A stretch of DNA of 47,395 nt, from positions 1,489,609 to 1,537,003 of the forward strand of contig BFEA01000283.1 of the NCBI GenBank assembly GCA_003427395.1, given 5' to 3'. Position 1 is the first letter of the stretch; every line of letters starts with the position of its first letter. This document shows positions 1 to 10,800 of this stretch, in pieces. Made by a program: the position numbers and the translations under genes. The notes beneath the pieces are model-generated. The model saw only the letters and a program-made list of their open reading frames with translations, ran no database searches and was not told the DNA's origin. This stretch comes from Chara braunii. Lineage: Eukaryota > Streptophyta > Charophyceae > Charales > Characeae.

Positions 1-310
1 GACGAAGGAGACCAGAGTGACGGGAGAAGAGAGAGAAGGGAGAGAAGCCATAGGCGGTGGTGAAGAAGGAGTGCAACGAAGGAGGAGGTGGGCAGGCAGA
101 GATAGATCGAAGCGAGCGAAGAAGTCTTTGGTTTTGAGGAGGAGAGGAAGCGAGCGATCGAAATGGTTTCTTCTGGTAAGTACCAAAACTATTATTTTCT
201 TCTTCTTCTTCTTCTTCTTCTTCTTCTTCTTTTGTTCCACATTCATTTCTTCTTCTTCTGCTTCCTCTTCTTCTTCTTCTTCTTCTTCTACTTTTCTTCC
301 ACATTCTGTT
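1..310. repeat. Purine-rich start followed by (CTT)n microsatellites
   Basis: The first ~170 bases are GA-rich. Two CTT/TTC tracts follow, at about 197-231 and 248-290. Reading frames here translate to poly-Phe/Ser/Leu and are low-complexity artefacts. No gene is supported. Confidence 0.8.
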
Positions 311-311
311 A

Positions 312-487
312 TTCCTCTTCTTCCCACTTCTGCCCGCTTCTCCCCACTTCTGCTCTTTTCTCCCCACTTCTCCCCGCTTCTCCCCACTTCTCCCCGCTTC
401 TAGCGACTTCTCCCCGCTTCTCCCCACTTCTCCCCGCTTCTCCCCGCTTCTCCCCGCTTCTCCCCACTTCTCCACGCTTCTTCCCAT
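312..487. repeat. 10-bp minisatellite, unit TCCCC(A/G)CTTC
   Basis: About 17 head-to-tail copies of a 10-base unit alternate between TCCCCACTTC and TCCCCGCTTC, with occasional variants such as TAGCGACTTC. All frames stay open because the unit lacks stops, so the long frames on both strands are not genes. Confidence 0.85.
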
Positions 488-523
488 GCTGTAGTGCAAA
501 CTCCCTACGATTATTTCGCCTAG

Positions 524-1400
524 GCTCCGGATCCGGATCCCGATCCGGATCCTGATCGCCACGTGGACTTGCCACGTGGCAGCACCTACCTCCACCTACC
601 TCCGCCGACCTCCGCCCCCCCCCGCTTCCGCTTGCGCTCCCATCAAGGCCCTACCACATGGCAGCGCCGCTTCTCCCCGCTTCCCAATCCCAATCCGCTT
701 CCCAATCCTGATCCGCTTCCCAATCCCATCTCCTCCTACCTCCGACCGTCTTCACCTACCTCCGCTGACCTCCGCCCCCCCCCGCTTCCGCTTCCGCTTG
801 CGCCCCCATCAAGGCCCTGCCACATGGCAGCGTCTACCTACACTTCTCGATCCCAATCCGCTTCGCAATCCCGTCTCCGCCATGTGGAAGCGGATTGGGA
901 TTGGGAAGCGGAGGTAGGCCTCGGGCAGTTGTTGCTGCCCCGGTTGCCTCCCTACTTCTCCGCCGACCTCTGCCCGCCTCCGCTTCCGCTTCCCAATCCC
1001 GATCCGGATCCGGATCCCGATCCTCTTCCCCACCTTTGCCCAACTCCGCCCACCTCTGGCCACTTTCGCCTACCTCCGCCCGTCTCCGTCGACCTCCGCC
1101 CCTCTCCGCTTCCGCTTCCCAATCCCGATCCGGCTTCCCAATTCGCTTCTCAATCCCGATGCGGCTTCCCAATCCCGATCCGCTTCCCAATCCAGATCCG
1201 CTTCCCAATCTCAATCCGCTTCCCAATCCCGTCCCCGCCTACCTCCGCCCGTCTTCGCCTACCTTCGCCGACCTCCTCCCCCCCCCACTTCCACTTCCCA
1301 ATCCGCTTCCACTTCCGCTTGCCCATCAAGGTCCTACCACGTGGCAGCGCCGCTGCGCCGCTTCCCAATCCCGATCCGGATCTCGATCGCCGCTCCGCAT
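524..1400. repeat. Compound minisatellite: GGATCC-like and 18-bp CTTCCCAATCCCGATCCG units
   Basis: A short GGATCC/CCGATC hexamer run at 524-560 leads into many variants of an 18-bp CTTCCCAATCCCGATCCG unit. A higher-order block containing the landmark CATCAAGGCCCTACCACATG recurs with variation near 641, 807 and 1324. The region is strongly pyrimidine-rich on the + strand. The long frames across it are repeat artefacts. Confidence 0.8.
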
Positions 1401-1479
1401 CGTCCGGACACCCACAGCACGCCATCTTCGTTAAGGACCAACAATTTTGACGTTGGTGGCTCTTATGGTCGATCGCCTG

Positions 1480-3075
1480 TCCTGCATTGTAGATTCGCAG
1501 ATGAGTCCCTGCACAGGACAAAGGCGATACAGAGAGAGGAGACGACCGATGAAGGGGATGCCCACCTTAATCGTGAGGAGGCATGGTTGCAGTCTATGCT
1601 GAGGTGGGAGGGGAGAGAGGCATACGAGGCCGAGCAGAGTAGGCTGAGGGAGTTGGACACCAACGAACTACGGGCTGGTGGTGGTTCGCAGATGGATAGT
1701 GGTGGACCGGTCGTTAGTGTGCAAAGCGATTGTCCGTGGAGGGGAGCGTGTACCCAAAAGTGGGGGTGGCACTGGAGGTCGGCTAGATGGAGATGACGAC
1801 GATAGGGACGCAGGAGCTGATAGCTCGGACAACGACGATGGGGGAGAGGTCCCAGACCATGGTATCATCAACAGAGTGATCGTTGGCGTTTGCGCGACGG
1901 ACATGGAGGGTGGGATGCCGGGAGCCCATGGTACTTCGCACTGTTCGCAGGTGGGGGATGCCATTATGGAGCATGAGGCAGGGTTGCGGAGTGATCGTTA
2001 GGGCAGTGACACTAGTGCAGGACACAGTCCTGTCATGGAGAATGAGGTCCACGTTGACGAGGAGGAACGGTCGTCCCCACCGCGGGACGCAGCGGGAGAC
2101 ATGTCCCTCGCGTTGATTGTGAGGCCTCCATCAACTTTTTACACCGATGAGGGCCACGTGGGTTGCCGGTTGGACGAGAGGATGGGGGAGTCCACCCCAC
2201 CCGCTCTTGACCCGGAGCAGTTAGAGCGTGCATGGATGGGCGACCCTTATGATCACACAGGTCGGAGGACTGATCCCCACCGACCGCCAGATGGATTCAC
2301 ATTGCCTCCCATGTGGGTGCCTGAGAGCCCTCCATGCTCAGGGTCATCACGCAATGATGTCGGAGGGGATGAGGCCTCAAACAGAGAGGCGACAACTGTT
2401 TCTAGGCGGAGTTCGGCAACAGACATGCACCGACCACGTCCACCGTCGTTGTGTCCATCACCACAGCACGGGCGTACCGACGGCAGAGTAGTGACTGCAA
2501 TGATATTCGACAGTCGAGGGGCATCAAGTGGTGTGTGGTCGCCTTCTAGACGAGTCAAAGACCGTTTGAGGAGGGATTACGACAGGGGACATGGGCTATT
2601 TGCACGAGGTTTGTCAGTGGGGGCAGATGTGGGGGGTGTGCGCGTTGCAAAGGTGGGACGACCCATTATGCACACGACAGCACGCATCCGGGGATTGTCG
2701 GACAGACAGGCGAGGAGGCAGGTGGTATTTTCGGCCCCAAGTGTTGTTGTTGATAAACGTTGAGGATTGCCTTACACATTGGGCGAGGAAGGCGATTTAC
2801 ATATGCCAGCAGGGGTGCGACGTCACGGATCCATCAGTGGCCTAGAGGCTTAGATTGCTGTCGAGCAACAACGTTTGGATGAGTTGGTTCGAGAGCGTGA
2901 TAGGCTGGTCGAGACACAGGCACACGGGGACGAGGCGGACACAAAGACAGAGCCCATCGGTGTTGTTGCGGGGAGGGACAAGGCCAAGAGAGCAGCGGTG
3001 TCGAGCGCATCGGTCCCGTACCGCACCAGGGCAACACGGGACCCTCCCGGCCGCGTCACGCAGGAGTTGGTTTAA
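1480..3075 (+). pseudogene. Decayed gene tail, resembling the C-terminal tail of a Chara hAT-like transposase
   Basis: A + strand frame running 1678-3075 is interrupted only by stops at 1999-2001 (TAG), 2761-2763 (TGA) and 2848-2850 (TAG). A short upstream segment (~1500-1750: REEAWLQSMLRWEGREAYEAEQ) lies in another frame, so there is at least one frameshift. The sequence is acidic and rich in D, E and R. Near its end it has GSISGLEA, then a stop, then IAVEQQRLDELVRERDRLVE, which looks like a short coiled coil. From memory this resembles the low-complexity tail that follows the dimerisation domain in Chara hAT-type proteins; no catalytic or BED zinc-finger region is present. The last 77 bases (SASVPYRTRA...ELV, stop TAA 3073-3075) lie inside LTR copy A. 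It could instead be an unrelated lineage-specific gene. Confidence 0.35.
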
Positions 3076-4007
3076 ATCCTTTGTCGCAAATATACATATG
3101 GAGCTTTCGCAAGCCGCTCCGGCCGAGTGCGCCAGCCATACCTCTCGCGAGCCCCTACGACAGGATAGGGCCTACGCGAGGCACGACTTACCTCCACCTT
3201 ACGAGAGTTGTCACCTCCCTTCGGTGGGCGTATCCCCGCCGAGCTACCAGTACACAGTACGAAAGCTAATCAGTTGCAATCGTAGAGGTGGACCAACCGA
3301 GGGCGTTTCTCGTTCGTTGTATCATAGGGGGTACGCGCGGTAATACGCCTCTATCGGACCTGCACGCGAACCGACATCTTGGGGGGCTGAAATCCCGAGC
3401 GCGACCCGTCGTCGGTCGACTAGGACGCATCCTACACACCACGCGCACACCTGCAATCACATCAAAGAGTCGAACAACAGTCCACGCACGCACTACACGG
3501 AGTCAACCCCAACCAATCTCTGCACTCATACCCCTCGCTTTAGCTATGCAAGCCCCAACCTCCTGTCCAACCAACCATAATTAAATACTCAGTACTTCTG
3601 TTAAATGGTCATTCAATAAAAGTCCTGGTGAAACCTTAATGAAACAATGAAAACCACCAGGGCTAAAGCCTTTTTAGGTTGAGTGTGGGGGATGAGTTGG
3701 AATTGAGTCGTAGACCAACGAATCGGCAACCGACCTGTTATCAATGATAACAGATGATGATCCTCAAGGGATCAAGCTGAATCTAGTCTGGATCTTGAAT
3801 CAAATGATCATGAGGGTATGTAACACATGATAGGTCAATGCCCCAGGCTGAATCTATAAGTTCATGGAGAACAATCTCCATATCGTGATCTTACCCAAAT
3901 CATCCTAGTAAACTATGTCTACCTCTAAGCAATATGGCAAAATCTCCCCTATTCAGAGTGGACTATCAAAATCACCACCTGTCAAAATATAATCGATCTC
4001 CTTTAAA

Positions 4008-4560
4008 CTAAGAAAATTTCGACAACGCTTCCCGTAGGAAAAGTGTCTTTCCAGAATTTATATTGGCCCAAATATGAAAGTAGAAATAAACTTTAATTCT
4101 GGAAAGTCCAATTTTGTCTAACTCCCTGAATTAGTAAAAATTTGGGCAGCACTCCCTTTAGAAAGGGAGGCTTCCCAGATTTATACTAAGTTAAATATGA
4201 ACTTCAACAGACAACTTGAGTTCAACTTTAGATAGGATTTAACTAAACTCCTTAGTTTTGCAGAAATTTTGGCAGCACTCCCTCTAGAAAAGTGTTATTC
4301 CAAAATTTATACAAGGCTAAGTCTAGAATTCGAAAGTAACTTTGACTTCTCAAAGTCCAATTTTGTCTAACTCCCTGAATTAGTAAAAATTTGGGTAGCA
4401 CTCCCTTTAGAAAGGGAGGCTTCCCAGATTTATACTAAGTCAGATATAAGAAAAAACAAGTTGAACTTTCGACGAGTCAAAATTTGACTAACTCCTTTGA
4501 TTTGTAGAAATTTTGGCAGCGCTTCCCGTAGAGAAAGTAGTTTACCAAGATTTATACAAA
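4008..4560. repeat. Class I stem-loop tandem array in LTR A (~121-127 bp period)
   Basis: Five units each carry AAATTTNGGCAGC(A/G)CT near 4020, 4143, 4271, 4392 and 4514. Each unit folds: an outer AAATTT(T/G)GG pairs with a downstream CC(A)AAATTT-like arm. The inner stems vary and stay paired, for example CTCCCTTT/AAAGGGAG in the second unit and a CACT/AGTG pairing in the third. The same array recurs in copies C and D. Confidence 0.75.
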
Positions 4561-4844
4561 CCCAAGTATAAGAAGGGATCCCAGAAAATACAAGAATTGA
4601 CCTAAGTAGAAAAAGTTACTATAGAAAATGTAGGAATTGAAACTAACTCCTATGGCTCTAGCATGTGGCGAGCAACTAAAGCAGCTACCTATCAAACTGA
4701 AACTCAGACAGGGTAACAACCTCACTCAACCACATGCAGGCCATACCACAAAGGTAAGTACTCTCACCATCCCAAAGTATACCTGAACAAACAATAGTTC
4801 ATAATCTTTCAATGACTTAATCTCTTATACCCAGCTTACATAAG

Positions 4845-5790
4845 GCATAAGGTCAGGACACCCAAACTTATGGAATGAACCTTACCTTAGCCAGGCCTAA
4901 AGTTGGGCCACCCAAACTTATGGAATGAGTCCAACTTAGCCAAAGTATACACAAACACAGGGCACAACAACTTTTCTCTTCTTTGGGCGCATGACTAGAC
5001 CACTCCAGTCGCCCTGAACTGTTTAAGTATCCAAGTTATATATATTGGTCTTCCCCTTTGTCTTTTAAGGCTATATATGACTGAACTAACTTAAGTTCAG
5101 TCTGCCCCAGTTTACCATCAATTTTATTCTTAGTTATACTCTCTTCAAGTTGTGAAAGGCTATAGTCAGACCACCTAAACTTATAGAACAGCCTGATTAG
5201 CTCGTTCTTAGATAGAATAGTAGTACAATATAGCTAAGTTATAACCATTGGGATCCAGCATGTGCGAGGCTTTGAGCTAGACCCCCTGAACTTACTGAAG
5301 GATCTAACTCTCTGCCAATTTCATTGCTCTCTGAATCATCATGTGTGTGGCATAGAGTCAGACCCCCTGAACTTACAGAGGGGTCTGCCCTTTGCCAAAG
5401 ATTACTTCTTCAGAATAAAAGCAAGAAGAGATCGAGCTACCTGAACTTACAGAACAGCTCCGTCCCCTTGTTCAGAAACAAATAAAACTTAAGAAAACCC
5501 AAGAAACAAGGCAACTCAGGGCACCAAAACTTATTGAATGCCCCGAGTCCCTGAAAATCAGGCACAATCAGACCCTTCACAAGTCAGAGCAGTTAGGCCA
5601 CCTAAACTTATAGACCGGCCCAACCCTCCAGGCAAACCACAACACCAGGTCTCCCCAAACTTATGGGGATATCCCAGCCTCCAGAGCAATCAAACCCCCT
5701 AAACTTATAGAAGGGTCTGCTGCTCCATGCAAACCAAAATAAACAAAGCACTGGGTCTCCCCAAACTTATGGGGACCTCCCAGCCTTAAG
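4845..5790. repeat. Class II stem-loop array in LTR A, loop type AAACTTAT
   Basis: About 13 modules share the centre CC(C/T)(A/G)AACTTA(T/C) and have arms that differ from module to module but pair. Examples are GACTGAACT 5079-5087 with AGTTCAGTC 5094-5102 (perfect, loop AACTTA), CAGACCCC 5359-5366 with GGGGTCTG 5380-5387 (perfect), and CTGGG 5751-5755 with CCCAG 5779-5783 enclosing CCCC/GGGG. Other modules lie near 4861, 4911, 5173, 5281, 5431, 5520, 5598, 5650 and 5697. The centre differs completely from those in copies C and D. No coding potential. Confidence 0.8.
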
Positions 5791-6054
5791 GACTCAGTCA
5801 ACCTTCAAGCAAAACAACCCTCCATCCTGCCTTTCCCCAGATGCAGTTCTTTTCAGCAATCTGAATTCACACAATCAATAAAGTTGAAACTGAAACTTGA
5901 ACAGACATTCCTTTTCTTAGTCTTGTTCAGTGTCCTGAAAGTCGAACGAAAAAATAAAGTAGGGCTGCACATCATATATCCAGTCAGAGATGTATTGGGT
6001 GATACAAGTAGGGGCTATAGCTTGAGTGTATAGAGGGAAAGCAATGGTTACCTA

Positions 6055-6320
6055 TCAGTTCCCTGCCTTCAGAACTCCTCTCGAGTTCCGGCAGAGCTCC
6101 CGCAATCGGTGGGCTGACTCCCTACAAAGTCTTGATGCGGTCCTACGGGTTGCAATCCCGCCTGCCGCCTTCCTCTCAGATCAAGACTAGACTTAGAGTA
6201 AGAAGGGTAGAAGGAGATGGTTTGAGACTCTAGAGATACAAGAGGGAGACTGACTCAACTCCCAGGAGAGGGCCTTGTTATCTTGCCGCGTCTGAGGGCC
6301 CCGCAATGGTAGCCAAGTCG
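6055..6320 (-). other. Conserved LTR block A (possible promoter/leader region)
   Basis: This ~265 bp block is among the best conserved parts of the LTR and recurs at 20608-20870 and 45074-45335. Landmarks are TTCCGGCAGAGCTCCCGCAA, CCTACGGGTTGCAATCCCGC and GAGGGCCCCGCAATG. It lies a few hundred bases downstream of the presumed U3 start on the minus strand, so a promoter or leader role is possible, but no TATA box is convincing. Confidence 0.5.
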
Positions 6321-6825
6321 CAGCTGCTTGGTCAAACCAAAATCAACCCTACTGACTCCAAATCTCCCGATGAATTCCCGAACTGCGGTAGCAAACCCCC
6401 CCGCCTCTCTCAGGCCTACACCGCCCTTCCTCGGGATTTGGTTGCAGCTATACAACAGTCTCAACGTTAGTAACTTCGCGGAATCTCAACAGCCCACCAT
6501 ATGTACTACACTTTGCATGCAAATGCCAGGCGCTGCAACGACGTCCGAAGCGAACCTCCACCCGCTGCCGTACTGCACTTTGCGGGGCACAGCACCACAA
6601 CACCGCTCGAAGAACTATAACGGCCAAATTCCACCCTGCGCCTCTCTTAGTACTCCATGCTAACTAAGTCGAATGTGCCCCCGCCCGCAAGAAAATGGTC
6701 CTATATGCCGCTTTCTGACCATGCGCGCAGAAGGGTCATATGCAGGAAGTGACTCTCCGAGTTGCAGGTAAACTCCTCCAGAATGCCAACTCCAACTGCA
6801 ATGGGCAGTCGTGCCCCCCTCCCGC

Positions 6826-9331
6826 TTACACCGCATATCCGCAGTCGAACTTAACAAAAGCCTCCCCTGTGTCCACCATCGCTGCACACTTGGAGCCCTT
6901 CACTACCAAATCCACTGTGCCGCAGGCCACACACTTCCAGTCCATCTTCGTGCCCGACTCTGCCCACTCCGCCTCCTTGGGCAGGATCGTACCCAGATGG
7001 ACGTTGGGCACCAGACGTCGCGATAACCTCCCCTTCAATCCATCGCGGAGCTTAGGGGCCTACGCCAAGATTTCCTTCAAGGTCATGAGGTCGTTATGCC
7101 CCTCTAACAACCTGTCGATCACCTTCTCTACGTCAAACCCTTCTTCCAGCCGAACCGCGTATTTCTTCTTCTTGGGCGGCACATCGCGGAGGACTGGCTC
7201 GGTGTCTTCCCTAGCTTCCCTCTTCTTAGCCCTTTGCTCCGCCCTCTGGTCCTCTTCCTGGCGCAGCCTCTCATCTTCTTCCTCCTCGCCGTCGTCATTC
7301 TCTACTTCCACTGCCTCCTTCCTCCTTCCTGGCTCAGGCTCTCTCTGGGGAGGTTCTTGGCTAGCCCTGGCCTTAGCTTGACTTCGCGTTCGCGCTACCT
7401 GCGCCAGCCGGGCTTGTGGGGTAAGGGGTCCCATCATCATCCCTGATCGTGGGCCCAACCCCACTACATTTACTCCGGGTCGCCCGGGCGCTGACTCCGG
7501 GCCGGAGTCATAAAGGAACACCTTGGGGACGTTAGACCTCCATTCCCTTATTCCCTCGCAGAGGTCCACCAACTTCTGTTGGTACCTCCCCATCTTGTCC
7601 AACAAGTCCTCCATTTTCCCCAATAAGGCGGACAGAGGTTCCATCTTTTCTTCCTCATTCTCGTTGTCCGACTCGATGATTATGGGCTCTTCCCTCTTAT
7701 CTCCTTCTTGTAGCCCCTGAGTTACTTCCTCATCACTCCCCACTTCCTCTACCCCAATTGATGGTCCTTCCTTTTCCTGCCATAACCTGAACGTGGCAGG
7801 GGGTGGCGGACCGGCTGCCGCTCTTCGTTGGGCCTCCGTTCTCACTCTGCCAAGCTTCCTGTCAATAAAATCTCCAAACTGGTCATAGATGTTTCCATCC
7901 ATGGTGGAGGAAATCAGCCCGTTCTTCTCATCCTCCCGCCTTATGTTACAAAACCTAATAGTGTGGCCTTGCTGGTAGCAATGTTGCCAGATAGCCGACC
8001 TCCAATCAAAGCGGGCTCTTTCGTACCCCTGACCTCCTTGATCCCCCTGGCTTTGGTTCCCCTGGCCTTGGCTCCCCTGGCCTTGGCTATTCCATTGTCC
8101 TACTCGACCGCCGCCATTCCTGCCTCGTCCCCTTCCACCACCCCTTCCTCCATTGCCTTGATTGCCCTAACCCTTGTTCCCACCTCCAACCACGCTCCCT
8201 TGCGAACTAGGACCGGGTGATGGAGGCGGGGCCATAGGCTGGGCCTGGGCTGCAGGATAGATAGGGGGCGGCATACTCGTTTGCGGCCCAGCATAGGGTA
8301 CTACCTGTCCAGAAGGCGTCGGCCCTCCCCAAGGTACATAGATGTTGATCACGGGTCATGGCCACTGCCCGAAAGGTGGTACTGGCGCCTGCGAAGGGCC
8401 TGCACTACTTGAAGGTGTCGATGCACTCGGGGAGGCAGCTACCACTGCTTGGGGCATCTGGCCCTTACCTGAACCTTGCCCCCCTTGCGTCAGATTGCGC
8501 TGCTTTCGCTGCACCTTCGAGAGCTGCGGAGGCACCGTCTCCTCTTCTTCCCACCCTTCCTGGGTAGCCTCCTCTATCACGGCCTCTTTGGCCTTTCCCT
8601 GAATTATCGTTGCCACCTTTCTTTGTATCACCGGGTCGAACTCTGTTAATATATCGGTGATAATCTTTCTTACCCCCGGAGTCCCGGATGCCGTAGCATC
8701 CCTCTCCTTTCTCTTCTGTCTTTGTAGCCGTACCTGGTGCTGCTCCACCTGGTCTAAGCTTCCATCTTCCACCCCTTTATCAACGGTGGCCCAGGTGAGC
8801 TTAGCACTCCCTCCTCCATAACTTGTCAACTCCTGGGCCTCTGACGCAGTAAGCAGTCCCCAAAAAGATGGCACACTACATCTCCTCTGAGATCCCGTGG
8901 ACCTTCCTTGCCCTTTTCTTAAATTCTTGTACAAAGGCCCCTATCGTAGTAAAGTTATCTTTGTTCATTGCCTCCAGATCCGCCGTGGTTAGCAGGCCAT
9001 CGCCCAGTCTATACTTCCTCTGCATTCCCTCTCTAAACCTGGCCCAATTGCCATTGGCGTCGTTGACCACCCTCTGCACCTCCTGATGGTGCCCATAAAG
9101 CACATATCTCATGATCCGCTGGAATTTCACCGCATCCGCCAGTCCCACCATTGCTTGTTCCACCTGATCCAGCCAGTCTGAGACTCTTTCTCCATTGAAG
9201 TGAAAGGTGTCGACCTTAGGGACATTGCTTGGAGTCTTCTCATGCCGGTCAATAGCCGCAATAAGATCCTCGAGCGTCAGGACCTTCCTGATGCCATCCG
9301 ATACACCGCCGCTCTCCAGCCTCTCCGACAT
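6826..9331 (-). pseudogene. gag: Ty3/gypsy-type gag with protease stub, broken
   Basis: Reads on the minus strand from ATG 9331. The N-terminal ~150 residues form a retrotransposon gag core (DWLDQVEQAMVG, W-x2-F, MQRKYRLG). A TAG at 8876-8878 and a 1-base frameshift (~8870) follow, then a Lys/Glu-rich linker and a Pro/Gly-rich segment with stops at 8356-8358 and 8167-8169. A zinc-knuckle follows near 7955-8000 (WQHCYQQGHTIRFC), whose first Cys is Trp. An acidic, coiled-coil-prone domain (7902-7060) ends in TAG 7060-7062. The frame then continues to MDWKCVACG and AMVDTGE, the aspartic protease active-site motif (~6870), and stops at 6826. Typical elements continue into full protease, RT, RNase H and integrase; here the sequence leaves the family just after DTG and nothing further is present. 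Not functional as written. Confidence 0.8.
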
Positions 9332-9653
9332 CTTGACAGACTTTTCTCTTCAAACTCCCTGTTAGAAGAAAAACAAGGACACTCACCTATTCAGCATCCT
9401 ACCTACAAAGGGTCTATCCTGTATGTCCTCCCTAACTTCCTCATATACTTGCCTGACACGGATACGGTCGTCCCTCGTAGCTTTCCTAGCTCAGGTAGGA
9501 AAACAGGATGGACATACAAAGTCACTAAGCCTTTCTCACCTATACTTAGTCACTCATTATTTTCCTTACCCTCTCGTCATTCCCTTATGCCTATTCCCAT
9601 TCAATCTCATATCCGGATGTCATTCCACCAGGGACAACGGTAGGCTTCCGTTA
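9332..9653 (-). other. Untranslated leader between primer binding site and gag
   Basis: About 320 bases separate the primer binding site from the gag ATG on the minus strand. No supported gene; the + strand frames here are shadows. Confidence 0.6.
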
Positions 9654-9671
9654 TCCCCGACAACGGCGCCA
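9654..9671 (-). other. Primer binding site, tRNA-Asp type
   Basis: The minus strand reads TGGCGCCGTTGTCGGGGA, which pairs with the 3' end of plant tRNA-Asp (...CCCCGGCAACGGCGCCA) with one mismatch. It lies two bases from the LTR end (9674), as expected for a Ty3/gypsy 5' LTR. It fixes the element's orientation (minus) and the inner edge of LTR copy B. Confidence 0.85.
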
Positions 9672-9673
9672 CC

Positions 9674-10474
9674 TGTCGAGCGCATCGGTCCGGTACCGCA
9701 CTAGGGCAGCGCGGGACCCTCCCGGCCGCGTCACGCAGGAGTTGGTTTAAATCGTTCGTCGCAAATATACATATGAAGCTTCCGCAAGCCGCTCCGGCCG
9801 AGTGCGCCAGCCATAGCTCTCGCGAACCCCTACGACAGGATAGGGCCTACGCGAGGCACGACTTACCTCCACCTTACGGGAGTTGTCACCTCCCTTCGGT
9901 GGGCGTATCCACGCCGAGCTACGAGTCCACAGTACGAAAGCTAATCAGTTGCAATCGCAGAGGTGGACCAGCCGAGGTCGTTTCTCGTTCCCTGTAGCAT
10001 AGGGGGTACGCGCGGTAATACGCCTCTATCGGACCCGCACACGAACCGGCATCTTGGGGGGCTGAAATCCCAAGCGCGACCCGTCGTCGGTCGACTAGGA
10101 CGCATCCCACACACCAGCGCACACCACTCCAACAAACACAAAAATAAAACACACACACGTACACATACGAAACAACATAAATACAAATAACGCGACAACG
10201 CTCCTAGCCCCTCGGTAGCCGTCCCATGACTTTCCGATGCGGAAATCGGATAGGCGTCGCGCGCGAGACTTAGTACAAAACCGCGCGGACGCAGGGCCTA
10301 CTCATATCGACTAGCAATGCAAACGTATGCAAGCAGTCGCAATGATGGCGTACCATGTAGTACCCATACTCATGCGGTCCTCGTTAATCTCGAGGGTCGC
10401 ATTCGACACTCAAGTGTCGGCTGACACGCGCCTTGAGGGTTAATCTCTCGACGCTGGACAACCGCCAAGCGCAG
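9674..10474 (-). repeat. Truncated LTR copy B (5' LTR of the gag element)
   Basis: Starts TGTCGAGCGC beside the primer binding site and matches copies C and D to about 10474, then departs abruptly (…AAGCGCAG before TTTATTTTATTTG). Only the downstream ~800 bases remain; the stem-loop arrays and the whole U3 side are gone. It retains the outer part of the intron-like segment that copy A lacks, so A and B are not identical LTR twins. Confidence 0.75.
10375..10445. other. Paired hairpins in LTR copy B
   Basis: CCTCG-TTAATCT-CGAGG is followed by the near-palindrome GACACTCAAGTGTC and a further arm, ACACGCGCCTTGAGGGT. Copies C (17618-17690) and D (42184-42262) keep the fold with different bases; in D the first stem becomes GCGGT…ACCGC around CTCG…CGAG. 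Confidence 0.55.
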
Positions 10475-10476
10475 TT

Positions 10477-10800
10477 TATTTTATTTGTAGTTGATATGTC
10501 ACGAACCTGTCCGGTGCAGTTGGCGTAGGTATAACGTATTTTATCCTGGTCTTGTACTGTCAGCAGGTCTTTGTCCATGTGGAGTAGGTGGGGAGGAGTT
10601 AAAGACTTCTAGATGACGTCACCTTTGTTTTCTGTACTTTTTATGTTATTTTATCTCAGGTTGGTACTTTAGTCTTTAGTTTTTTTTTTTTCTTTACTTT
10701 ATCTGTAGCTAATATGCCACGAACCTGTCCGGTACAAGTGGAGTGGGTATGTTGTATTTTATCGTTGTTTTGTACTGTCAACAGGTCTTTGTCCATGTGG
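10477..10800. repeat. Imperfect direct repeat (~105 bp, two copies)
   Basis: 10477-10580 and 10695-10800 share TTTATTTGTAG, CACGAACCTGTCCGGT and CAGGTCTTTGTCCATGTGG. They are separated by ~110 bases with a T-run (10680-10692). No gene is supported from 10475 to 11250. Confidence 0.7.

Larger units (their letters stand above)
2999..6807 (-). repeat. Long terminal repeat copy A (3' LTR of the gag element)
   Basis: The left edge is sharp: TGTCGAGCGC at 2999 is shared with 9674 and 41490. The element is transcribed on the minus strand, so this end is the LTR 3' terminus (...GCGCTCGACA). The right end is less certain. ACTGCAATGGGCA ending at 6807 also occurs ending at 22240, and it is followed by a pyrimidine run (6814-6823) that could be the complement of a polypurine tract. 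Compared with copies C and D, a ~710-775 base segment is missing at 3450/3451. By eye, copies A and B differ at about 6-7% of positions over their first 440 bases. Inside are two stem-loop arrays (4008-4560 and 4845-5790) and a conserved block (6055-6320). Confidence 0.65.

Noticed and set aside
17-1450. Long open frames on both strands (up to 295 residues)
   Set aside because: They are translations of 10-bp and 18-bp minisatellites and CTT runs, with no domain and biased composition.
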